This document shows, one piece after another, positions 55,791 through 64,000 of a DNA stretch of 64,000 nt. Each line of letters begins with the position of its first letter. The first letter of the stretch is position 1. The translations under genes were made by a program, and so were the position numbers. Under the pieces are notes generated by a model. It was given only the letters and a program-made list of their open reading frames with translations, was not told where the DNA came from and did not search any database. Source of the stretch: an uncultured Clostridia bacterium (lineage in GTDB: Bacteria; Bacillota; Clostridia; Oscillospirales; Ruminococcaceae); the NCBI GenBank assembly GCA_947627465.1, contig CANQWD010000009.1, forward strand, positions 1-64,000, in the 5' to 3' direction.

Positions 55791-56741
55791 ATGAAAAATT
55801 TCGTTAAAGTTTTTTTCATAATAATCCGAATCTTAGTAACGTTATTCCTGCTTTTCGCGTTATTTGCGGTAATCGCGGAAACGAAATACGACAATAGATA
55901 CCTTTTGACGGGCATTGTTTGTTATAATGTCATTTGGTGGACGTCGAACGCTTTCGTGCGTAATTTAAGCCGTATTGGTAAGGAAAAAGACAGCTATAAT
56001 CCCAAACAGAAAGTGGCGTACGAGGACTATATGAACTCCGAGGAGCGCGCTTTTTTGTACAAAATTCCCAACGGAGCAAAAATTGCATTGGCGGCTGTCT
56101 GGCTGTTTATCGCCATAATGCTTCTTTCTGTGCTTATCGGATTATACGCCCGACCCGGTCTGCCCGTATTAAACGCGGGACTTTTCTTTCCTGCGGGGTG
56201 GTGCGCTATAACGATAGCGGCAACCTCGGTTATGAAAAATATTGATAGAAAAAAGGACAAGAGTTTGGTGGCGCTGTACGATAAAAAATACATCTCAACG
56301 CTTGAAATTTCTGATGATTTTTTGGGGGATATGCGTTTTACATACGATTCACATCTCGGTTCTTTAGAATCCACAAGCCTTAACCTGCCGTCGTTTGGAA
56401 AAGCGCCGCCGTCTTCCCTCTCGATTTACGGATACTCCAACGTGGAAAAGGATAACATTTTCGGGCGGCTCAAAGCGGTTTACGCGCACGCCGACGAAAT
56501 TCTGAAAGATGCCTGCGAATACGCCTGCGACATCTGCGACGACATATACGGCTTAGAGGAAAAGCTAAATCCCGAACCAATACGCGAAAACGCCGCCGTC
56601 ACCTATATTGATGTAAATTCAAAATACATTACGCTGTATATTAACAGCGATAACGGCAAAGAAAACGATTTCAGCGCGTTTAATATCACAGCGTGCATTG
56701 ATCTCCAAAACAAGACTATTGATTACGAACTTGAAGATTAA
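55791..56741 (+). CDS. hypothetical membrane protein
   Basis: aaaggag RBS before ATG 55791; four hydrophobic segments. Confidence 0.65.
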   Translation: MKNFVKVFFIIIRILVTLFLLFALFAVIAETKYDNRYLLTGIVCYNVIWWTSNAFVRNLSRIGKEKDSYNPKQKVAYEDYMNSEERAFLYKIPNGAKIALAAVWLFIAIMLLSVLIGLYARPGLPVLNAGLFFPAGWCAITIAATSVMKNIDRKKDKSLVALYDKKYISTLEISDDFLGDMRFTYDSHLGSLESTSLNLPSFGKAPPSSLSIYGYSNVEKDNIFGRLKAVYAHADEILKDACEYACDICDDIYGLEEKLNPEPIRENAAVTYIDVNSKYITLYINSDNGKENDFSAFNITACIDLQNKTIDYELED

Positions 56742-56892
56742 GCCGAGAGGCTTTTCAGATAAGCTGCGGAATAAAAACAGAGCGCCATTCGGGGAATGAA
56801 CGGCGCTCAAAGCATGACCGGAGGATTTTGATTTCCTTCTTGTGATTTTATTTTAGCACAACGGAAAAATTTTTTCAATATTTATGACAATA

Positions 56893-56963
56893 TTGTAACC
56901 GATTTTGGAGAATTTGTAACCTTTTGTAAATAGTTTGTAACCTTTTTGTAACCTTTTTGTGGA
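56893..56963 (+). promoter_or_regulatory. helically phased TTGTAACC direct repeats
   Basis: ttgtaacc at 56893, 56914, 56935, 56946; ttgtaa at 56924; ttgtgg at 56957. Confidence 0.65.
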
Positions 56964-57010
56964 TTTGTGCAATTATTTATGAAAGTAATATGAAAAAATC
57001 AAAAAAACAC

Positions 57011-57039
57011 TAGTCAAGGGGCGATTTTTGTGCTATAAT
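57011..57039 (+). promoter_or_regulatory. candidate promoter of iscS-thiI operon
   Basis: tagtca - 17 bp - tataat. Confidence 0.45.
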
Positions 57040-57284
57040 TATACCGTGTGAAATTTTCCGAACGCTTGACGGGATCTTGACGGAATTTTGACTTTTTGAG
57101 GGGATACTTGTTTTCGGAAACAAGGTTACGAATATACTCGAAAAGCCGAACGGCGTTTGGAAACGTTCACCGTACCGCTTCGACACGGGGTTTCGGATAT
57201 CTCGGCTGGTGTTTACCGAGATTCTGCAAATATGTTCGTGAAACGATCGGTGAAGTTAAAGACTATTACAACAAGGTGATTTGA

Positions 57285-58394
57285 TTGATATATTTGGACA
57301 ACGCCGCGACCACAAAGCCCTGCGCCGAGTGCGTAAAAGCAGTGAACGCGGCAATGGAAAGCGCGTTCGGAAACGCAAGTTCGCTTCATGGACTGGGAAC
57401 TTCTTCCATACAGATCATCGCTCGGGCGCGGAAAACGCTTCTCGCGGCGGTGACGGGCACGAAAAAGCCGTTCGACGGCGAAGTGCTGTTCACGTCGGGG
57501 GCTACGGAAAGCAACAATACCGCATTGTTAAACGTTTTGCACAAAGCGCACCCGAACGGCGGGAAAATAATTTCCACGGCAATCGAACATCCGTCCGTGG
57601 CGAAAACGCTTACGCGGCTGGAAGAACACGGATTTGATGTCGTTCGGCTGAGTCCGAAGAATTACGGCGATTTCGTTGAAGCTTTGGTGAACGAGGTCGA
57701 TGAAAACACCGTTATGATTTCCGCAATGGCGGTGAACAACGAAACGGGCTTTGCAATCGACGTTCCGCGGCTTTACAAGGAAGTCAAGCGGAAAAATCCG
57801 CGCACGCTCGTTCATATCGACGGAGTTCAGGGCTTCTTGAAAGTTCCGCTCGACGGCGACCTTATCTCCGTTTCGGGACACAAGATACACTCAACAAAGG
57901 GCATTGGGGCGCTGTTCGTTAAAAAAGGAGTTAAAATCGAACCGCTGCTTTCGGGCGGCGGACAGCAAAACGGTCTGCGCTCGGGCACCGAGCCCGTGGA
58001 ACTTATCGCGGGCTTTGAAGCGGCGGTAAACGCCTATGGCGGTAACAAGGAACATTTCGCGGCGCTGAAATCCCGTTTGCTTGAAAGGCTTGCCGAAATG
58101 GAGGACATCGGGATAAATTCCACAGAGGAATGCGTTCCGAATATCGTGAATTTCAGCGTTCGCGGAGTGAGAAGCGAGATAATGCTGCATTCTCTCGAGG
58201 AGGACGGGATATACGTTTCGAGCGGCTCGGCTTGCTCAAAAGGCAAGAAAAGCGAAGTCCTTCCCGCGTTCGGCGTAACGGACGCGGACGCCGACTGTGC
58301 GGTGCGCGTGTCGTTCTGCGCGAAAAATTCCGCGGAAGACGTGGATAAGCTGTGTGACAAGATCGCCAAAACTATCGAAAGAATACGTCGGTAA
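57285..58394 (+). CDS. cysteine desulfurase (TTG start)
   Basis: MIYLDNAATTKPC; FTSGATESNNTALLN; SVSGHKIHSTKGIGALFV; SSGSACSKGKK. Confidence 0.95.
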   Translation: MIYLDNAATTKPCAECVKAVNAAMESAFGNASSLHGLGTSSIQIIARARKTLLAAVTGTKKPFDGEVLFTSGATESNNTALLNVLHKAHPNGGKIISTAIEHPSVAKTLTRLEEHGFDVVRLSPKNYGDFVEALVNEVDENTVMISAMAVNNETGFAIDVPRLYKEVKRKNPRTLVHIDGVQGFLKVPLDGDLISVSGHKIHSTKGIGALFVKKGVKIEPLLSGGGQQNGLRSGTEPVELIAGFEAAVNAYGGNKEHFAALKSRLLERLAEMEDIGINSTEECVPNIVNFSVRGVRSEIMLHSLEEDGIYVSSGSACSKGKKSEVLPAFGVTDADADCAVRVSFCAKNSAEDVDKLCDKIAKTIERIRR

Positions 58395-58411
58395 AACATA
58401 AAGGGGAAAAT

Positions 58412-59605
58412 ATGAAAGAACTGATAATGGTAAAATACGGGGAGATAGCTCTTAAAGGCATAAACAAGAAAACCTTTGAGGACATGCTCCAAAGCAATAT
58501 AAAGCGGCGGCTCAAAAAAATCGGACAGTTCGCCTATGAGCGCATGCAGTCCACTATCTATATAGAACCGCTTGAGGGCGCGGACGTTGACGAAGCCGTT
58601 GAAGCCCTCAAAAAGATCTTCGGTATCGGCGCAATTCAAAAATGCGCGGTTTATCCTAAGGATATCGAAGCCGTGAAAGCACATTTGAGCGAGTATTTGG
58701 CGGACGCTCTTGAGGACGCGAAAACCTTTAAAATCGAGGCAAAGCGCGCGGACAAGACATTTCCGCTGACTTCCCCCGAAATTCAGCAGACGCTCGGCGA
58801 CGCGGTTTTGGACGCGTTCCCCGAAATAGGCGTTGACGTGCATAACCCCGACGTTACCGTGCGCTTGGAAATACGCGATAACGGCGCGTACCTCTCGGCA
58901 AAGCGCATTACGGGCGCGGGAGGTATGCCCGTAGGCTCTAGCGGAAAGGCTCTGCTTATGCTATCGGGCGGCATAGACAGCCCCGCTGCGGGTTATATGA
59001 TGGCGAAGCGCGGCTTGGTGGTCGACTGCATACACTACATAAGTCCGCCCTACACGTCCGACAGAGCGCTCACAAAGGTACAGAAGCTCTGCGAGGAAAT
59101 GACGGAATTCTGCGGCGACATTATGTTTTACTGCGTGCCGTTCACCGAGCTTCAGGAAGCCATACGCGACAACTGCCCCGAGGAATATTTCACGGTCATA
59201 ATGCGGCGGCTCATGGTGAAGATCGCGAATTATTTCTGTGGCAAAGACGGCTACGGCGCGATAATCACGGGCGAAAGCTTGGCGCAGGTGGCAAGCCAGA
59301 CGCTCTCGGCTATCGGCTGCACGAACGCGGCGGCGGAGTATCCCGTATTCCGCCCGCTTATCGGTATGGATAAGATCGAAATAACGGAGATCGCGCGGAA
59401 GATCGGCACGTTTGAAACGTCCATTCTGCCATACGAGGATTGCTGTTCGGTGTTTTCTCCAAAACATCCGCGCACCAAACCGCATTTGGATGACATTCTG
59501 AAAGCCGAAGCTGCTTTCGATTTCGATAAGCTTATCGAAAAGGCGGTCGCCGAAACGACGGTAAAACGTTATAAATACGGAGAGGAAACGGTATTTTTGG
59601 AGTAA
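58412..59605 (+). CDS. thiI: tRNA 4-thiouridine synthase
   Basis: MVKYGEIALKGINKKTFE; LLMLSGGIDSPAAGYMMAKRG; ITGESLAQVASQTL. Confidence 0.96.
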   Translation: MKELIMVKYGEIALKGINKKTFEDMLQSNIKRRLKKIGQFAYERMQSTIYIEPLEGADVDEAVEALKKIFGIGAIQKCAVYPKDIEAVKAHLSEYLADALEDAKTFKIEAKRADKTFPLTSPEIQQTLGDAVLDAFPEIGVDVHNPDVTVRLEIRDNGAYLSAKRITGAGGMPVGSSGKALLMLSGGIDSPAAGYMMAKRGLVVDCIHYISPPYTSDRALTKVQKLCEEMTEFCGDIMFYCVPFTELQEAIRDNCPEEYFTVIMRRLMVKIANYFCGKDGYGAIITGESLAQVASQTLSAIGCTNAAAEYPVFRPLIGMDKIEITEIARKIGTFETSILPYEDCCSVFSPKHPRTKPHLDDILKAEAAFDFDKLIEKAVAETTVKRYKYGEETVFLE

Positions 59606-60096
59606 TGGACGTTTACGAAAGCATTCGCGAATCAGCGCGAAAAATCGTGGAACAATGCACAAAGCGCGGCTTTAAAATCGCAACAGCGGAAAGCTGCACC
59701 GGCGGCATGATATCGGCGGCGATAACCTCTGTTTCGGGTTCAAGCGCCGTGATAGAACTCGGCGTTTGCTCCTACTCCAACAGAATAAAGCGCGAGGTGC
59801 TGGGCGTTTCGGAGAAAACTCTTGAAGCGCTCAGCGAGTACAGCCGCGAATGTGTCGAGGAAATGGCAAACGGCGTTTTGAAGCTTTCGGGCGCGGATCT
59901 TGCGGTATCGACAAGCGGCGTGGCGGGTCCCTCGGGCGGAACGGCGGAAAATCCCGTCGGTACGGTTTACATCTGCGTTTGCGGCAGAGGTAAGACAATT
60001 TCGGAAAAATTCGTTTTTCCCGATAAGGGAAGAGATAACATAAGAGCGGCGGCGACAGAAAAGGCGCTTTTGATGCTGCTCGGCTTTGAACTATAA
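59605..60096 (+). CDS. CinA C-terminal domain protein / nicotinamide-nucleotide amidase
   Basis: ATAESCTGGMISAAITSVSGSS; SYSNRIKREVLGVS; STSGVAGPSGGTAENPVGTVYI. Confidence 0.93.
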   Translation: MDVYESIRESARKIVEQCTKRGFKIATAESCTGGMISAAITSVSGSSAVIELGVCSYSNRIKREVLGVSEKTLEALSEYSRECVEEMANGVLKLSGADLAVSTSGVAGPSGGTAENPVGTVYICVCGRGKTISEKFVFPDKGRDNIRAAATEKALLMLLGFEL

Positions 60097-60113
60097 CAGA
60101 AAGGAATAACATC

Positions 60114-61331
60114 ATGGCATACAAAAAACAAGATCAATTTGACGACGAACTTGACATCGGCGATAAGAAGAAGTCCAAAAAGAAACCGAGCAAAAAGGAT
60201 CTTGCTCTCGATAAATTCGATATGGATATAACTTCTCACGGCAAAAAAGAAAATAAAATACCCAAGTCCAAAAACCCGTTTAAACGGCTCGCGGTCGCGG
60301 TTATCCCGCAAAAGATCGACTCGCCCGACCAAAAGAGAAGAAAGATCGTGCTTTTGGCGGCTATCTGCGTTTTGATAGGAACGTTGGCTTATCTTATCTG
60401 GCAGCTAACGCAGCTTGCAATCAGCGAAAAAATGCACAAAAATCTCGGAGATGAGTTCTCCCCCAACAGCGCTCCCACCTATTCGCTTCCGGACCGCGTG
60501 GCAAACCCCGGCGCCAATATCGCCACGGGTCCCGGCGCCGGCGACCCCGAATATATCGACCTTACGCCCATTCCCAATACGCCGCTCAACATCGACTTCG
60601 ACCGCCTGAGAAGCCTGAACCCCGACACACGCGCTTGGATCAAGATTGAGGGGACGCAGCTTAACAACGTCATTATGCAGAAGCCCGGAGACGATAACTA
60701 TTACCTCACGCACGACTTCTATGGAAACGAAGCCATTTCGGGCGAGATATTCTCCACCTGGAGGAATAAATGGGACGGCACCGATGAAAACTACATTCTT
60801 TACGGACATAATATGCATGACGGAAATATGTTCGCTTACGTGCTCCACTATATTCCCGACGATATGTCGAGAGAACCTATGGCGTTCTATAAAGTCCACC
60901 CGACCATCGCTTTACAGCGCGACGGCGGAGAAAGCGAAACTTACAAGGTATTCGCGGGATTTGTCGCGAATACGCAGGAGGAATACGGCGAGGTGTTCAA
61001 CTACACCACCAAAACCAACTTTAGCAGCAGAGAGGAATTTAATCAGTATATTCTCGATATAATGGACAGAAGCTGGTTCTACACCGATGTGGATCTGCAA
61101 TACGGAGACACCCTGCTTACGCTCTCGACCTGCCACTGGCCGCTCGGACGAAACATCGAAACGCGCTGGGCAGTAATCGCAAGAAAGGTGCGCCCCGGCG
61201 AAAGCGAGGAGGTCGACACTACCGTTGTAGAGAGAAACTACGGCGCGAAGCTGTTTGACTATTATTATCAGTGCATAGGCACACAGTGGTACGGAAGCAC
61301 TTGGGACACCTCAAAGCTGCTGAGCTACTGA
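60114..61331 (+). CDS. class B sortase
   Basis: ILYGHNM His motif, LLTLSTCHW Cys motif, RWAVIARKV Arg. Confidence 0.93.
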   Translation: MAYKKQDQFDDELDIGDKKKSKKKPSKKDLALDKFDMDITSHGKKENKIPKSKNPFKRLAVAVIPQKIDSPDQKRRKIVLLAAICVLIGTLAYLIWQLTQLAISEKMHKNLGDEFSPNSAPTYSLPDRVANPGANIATGPGAGDPEYIDLTPIPNTPLNIDFDRLRSLNPDTRAWIKIEGTQLNNVIMQKPGDDNYYLTHDFYGNEAISGEIFSTWRNKWDGTDENYILYGHNMHDGNMFAYVLHYIPDDMSREPMAFYKVHPTIALQRDGGESETYKVFAGFVANTQEEYGEVFNYTTKTNFSSREEFNQYILDIMDRSWFYTDVDLQYGDTLLTLSTCHWPLGRNIETRWAVIARKVRPGESEEVDTTVVERNYGAKLFDYYYQCIGTQWYGSTWDTSKLLSY

Positions 61332-61377
61332 TACAAATTACAATTCCGTTTTCAAAAGGAAAAGGGGAAATTCTAGT

Positions 61378-62487
61378 ATGAACAAATCTGAAAGAAAAAA
61401 AGAAAACATATTTGTTCGCATTGCAAAATATCTTATCCCGTGGAAAGGCGACAGACCGGGCGAGATCATAAGAAAGATAATCTTTCTTACCGCCGCGACG
61501 GTTCTTATAGTAACGCTGAGCATTTTCCTTACCGATACGCTTCAGCGCGCCCGCACGAACAGCCGAGACGAGGACCTTGCGAATAAATTTCACACGGACG
61601 CGGCAAATGTCAGCGTGGCGGATAAAACCATCCACATAAACAATTCCGTGCCGAACACAAGCAGCGAAAGCGGCGAAAGCTCCGAGCCTAAGGTTAAGCG
61701 ACCTGTGCTGGAGCAGTTTAAGCCGCTTCTGGAGCAAAACCCCGAAACTATCGGTTGGCTCACCATTCAGGGCACGAGCGAAAGCTATCCTTGGATAGAT
61801 TACGTTGTTATGCAGACGGACGACAACGACAAGTATCTCAATCAAAACTTTGACGGTCAAAAAAGCAAATCGGGCGCACTGTTCGTCGACTGCAACGACA
61901 AGATAACTCCCGAGGGCGAACCTGCGAACATCGTGATCTACGGGCACAATATGGCGTCGGGCGAATACTTCGGGCGGCTGCCGTACTACTTTAATTACGG
62001 CTTTTCGCAGGAAGATAAGAACGACATCAGCTTCTACAAAACTCACCCGACCATTCAGTTCAGCACGCTTTACAAGTCCTCCACCTACAAGATCTTCGCG
62101 GCGATGATGCTGAACACCGAGGAGGAAGCGGGCGAGGTGTTTGAATACTACCAAAAGCACAATTTCTCGGGACAAAGCGACTTCAACGAATATGTCGCCG
62201 AGATACTTGACCGTTCAACGTTCTATAATCCCGATGTGAACGTGAAATACGGCGATAATCTGCTTACGCTGTCTACGTGTATGTTCGGCTACGGAGACAC
62301 CGACCTAAGATTCGTGGTTTTCGCGCGAGAGACCCGCGGCGGCGAAAGCCCCGAGGTCGACGTAAGCCGCGCCTACGCGAACCCCAACCCGAAATTCTAC
62401 GATCTGTACTACTCGCAGTACAACTACAAATGGGAGGGCAGAAAGTGGGATAAGTCGCTGCTTGTGGGATATGATACTAATTCGTAA
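61378..62487 (+). CDS. class B sortase
   Basis: VIYGHNM, LLTLSTCMFG, LRFVVFARE. Confidence 0.93.
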   Translation: MNKSERKKENIFVRIAKYLIPWKGDRPGEIIRKIIFLTAATVLIVTLSIFLTDTLQRARTNSRDEDLANKFHTDAANVSVADKTIHINNSVPNTSSESGESSEPKVKRPVLEQFKPLLEQNPETIGWLTIQGTSESYPWIDYVVMQTDDNDKYLNQNFDGQKSKSGALFVDCNDKITPEGEPANIVIYGHNMASGEYFGRLPYYFNYGFSQEDKNDISFYKTHPTIQFSTLYKSSTYKIFAAMMLNTEEEAGEVFEYYQKHNFSGQSDFNEYVAEILDRSTFYNPDVNVKYGDNLLTLSTCMFGYGDTDLRFVVFARETRGGESPEVDVSRAYANPNPKFYDLYYSQYNYKWEGRKWDKSLLVGYDTNS

Positions 62488-62650
62488 TCAACGTATAGAC
62501 TAACATTTGTGTTATTGCAAGACATTAGGTTTTATTTTCTGTCTGCACTTTTATTGTAAATTAGTATGAGGACTAACGGCGCACCGTGTATTTTTCACAC
62601 GCGGAACGCCTGTGCTTCGGCGCACTTTTGTGAAAGGATGATAAATGTAA

Positions 62651-63775
62651 ATGTCGGAAATGGATATGGGGCTTTCCTCCGATAAAAAAAGCAAAAAGAA
62701 GAAAAAGGAAAGCTTTTGGAAAACCGTAAGCGCGGGACTTTTCCCCTGCAAGAACGACACCGCGGGAGAGATCGTGCGTAAGATCGTCTTTATGACGGCT
62801 CTGTTGGTGCTGCTCTCGGCGGTGATGATGATAGCGGCGCATTATTTGCAGTACGCTCGGCTGGATAATGAGGCTGCTGTCGACAGCGACGGCAAGCGCA
62901 TAACGACGGACGGATTTGTTTACGATCTCAAAAATCAAGCCCCCACAAATCAGGAGATCAAAAATCTTCCCGCGGGCACGATCAACGAAAAATACGCCGC
63001 GCTTTACAGCGAAAATCCCGATTTTATCGGCTGGCTGAACGTTCCCGGCACAAACATCGACGAACCCGTGGTTCAGACCAATAACAACGACGACTATCTT
63101 CACACGGATTTTCAAGGGCAGTACGATTTCGCGGGCACGCTTTTCGCGGACTATGAGGGTAAAATAACTCCCGACGGAATGCCGCAGAACACGATAATTT
63201 ACGGTCATAACATGATCTTGAAGTACAAGTTCTCCGCTATCCACGACTTCAAAACAAACATAGACCTCTTAAAAGGTTCTCCCATCGTTGATTTCAACAC
63301 GCTTTATCACAATAATAAATATAAGATAATCTCCGTTTTCCTTACAAATATCGACGAGGACTACGGCGAGGTGTTTGAATACACGAAAAAAGTCTATTTC
63401 AAAAACAAAGCGGAGTTTTATGACTACGTTTTGGAATGCAAAGACAGAAGCATTTACGAAACGGGCGTTGATATCGAATATGGCGACGAGTTCCTAACCC
63501 TATCCACCTGCGATAAGGACACGGGACTTGACCTCAGAATAGTTGTCGTGGCGCGCAAGGTTCGCGAAAACGAATCTCTTTACATACCCCCGGAACAGAT
63601 CGTCAAAAAGGACAGCGTTAAATATTTCAAAACCTATGAGGATCTTTACGGACAGCAATGGTACGGGCGCACATGGGATATAAGTCTCGTTAAAGGCATG
63701 GACGAATACATCAAAGAAAACCACCTTGAGGACGACCCCGCGAATTACGAAAATCCCGCCGCCACTATACAATAA
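62651..63775 (+). CDS. class B sortase
   Basis: IIYGHNM, FLTLSTCDKD, LRIVVVARK. Confidence 0.93.
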   Translation: MSEMDMGLSSDKKSKKKKKESFWKTVSAGLFPCKNDTAGEIVRKIVFMTALLVLLSAVMMIAAHYLQYARLDNEAAVDSDGKRITTDGFVYDLKNQAPTNQEIKNLPAGTINEKYAALYSENPDFIGWLNVPGTNIDEPVVQTNNNDDYLHTDFQGQYDFAGTLFADYEGKITPDGMPQNTIIYGHNMILKYKFSAIHDFKTNIDLLKGSPIVDFNTLYHNNKYKIISVFLTNIDEDYGEVFEYTKKVYFKNKAEFYDYVLECKDRSIYETGVDIEYGDEFLTLSTCDKDTGLDLRIVVVARKVRENESLYIPPEQIVKKDSVKYFKTYEDLYGQQWYGRTWDISLVKGMDEYIKENHLEDDPANYENPAATIQ

Positions 63776-63788
63776 GGAAAAGGACAAT

Positions 63789-64000
63789 ATGAAAAACATA
63801 TCATTAGTAAAAATAATCGCTGCCTTGATGATATGCAACGTCTTTTTGTTCTGCTGCATTTCAACGGGAACGATTGGCGGCGCACAAGGCACGGAGCAGC
63901 CCCAAATCGACAAGACCGAATCCGACGTCACCCACACTATCGGCGGCACGGTGGATTTTATCGGCGAGGACAACGTCGTTGAAGAAACCAACAAAACCGA
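63789..64000 (+). CDS. secreted/membrane protein, truncated by window end
   Basis: MKNISLVKIIAALMICNVFLFCCISTGTIGGAQGTEQ..., signal-like N-terminus, open to end. Confidence 0.6.
   Translation, partial: MKNISLVKIIAALMICNVFLFCCISTGTIGGAQGTEQPQIDKTESDVTHTIGGTVDFIGEDNVVEETNKT

Noticed and set aside
1-64000. tRNA or rRNA genes
   Set aside because: No cloverleaf-like or rRNA-conserved segments were recognised by eye; a tRNAscan/Infernal run would be needed to exclude small ones.

Overview
The window looks like a low/mid-GC clostridial (Ruminococcaceae/Oscillospiraceae-like) chromosome segment. It carries ordinary core genes: ECF sigma/anti-sigma, MCP, two ABC exporters, ABC-F, proBA, acpS, trmO, nnrDE, MoxR/DUF58, MATE, iscS-thiI-pncC and three class B sortases. 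The main discovery is a ~16.57 kb integrative element inserted inside an asparagine synthetase gene (asnB). The 5' part lies at 28284-29668 and the 3' part at 46243-46681. Joining them at a shared GA dinucleotide restores an in-frame 607-codon AsnB with the motif LLDRKDRMSMSHGLEVRVPFCD. A large serine recombinase ends ~20 bp inside the right boundary, and the element ends form an imperfect dyad (candidate attP). Cargo includes a class II Fic protein, an overlapping two-gene unknown module, a Schlafen/AlbA-like ATPase, a protein sharing its C-terminal domain and terminator, a resolvase, an XRE regulator, a frameshifted zinc-ribbon/SHOCT protein, two LRR lipoproteins, an orphan DNA methyltransferase and an 86-bp tandem repeat array. 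Outside the element, notable items are a TetM-like GTPase fused to a YacP/Rae1-like NYN nuclease domain, a Tubulin_2-like protein with a degenerate GTP-binding loop, a secreted FN3 protein ending in six CXXCXGXG-type motifs, an unlisted 53-aa protein with 14 Cys, a poly-C frameshifted ybaK, and helically phased TTGTAACC repeats. All family assignments come from motif reading only; no database searches were run.
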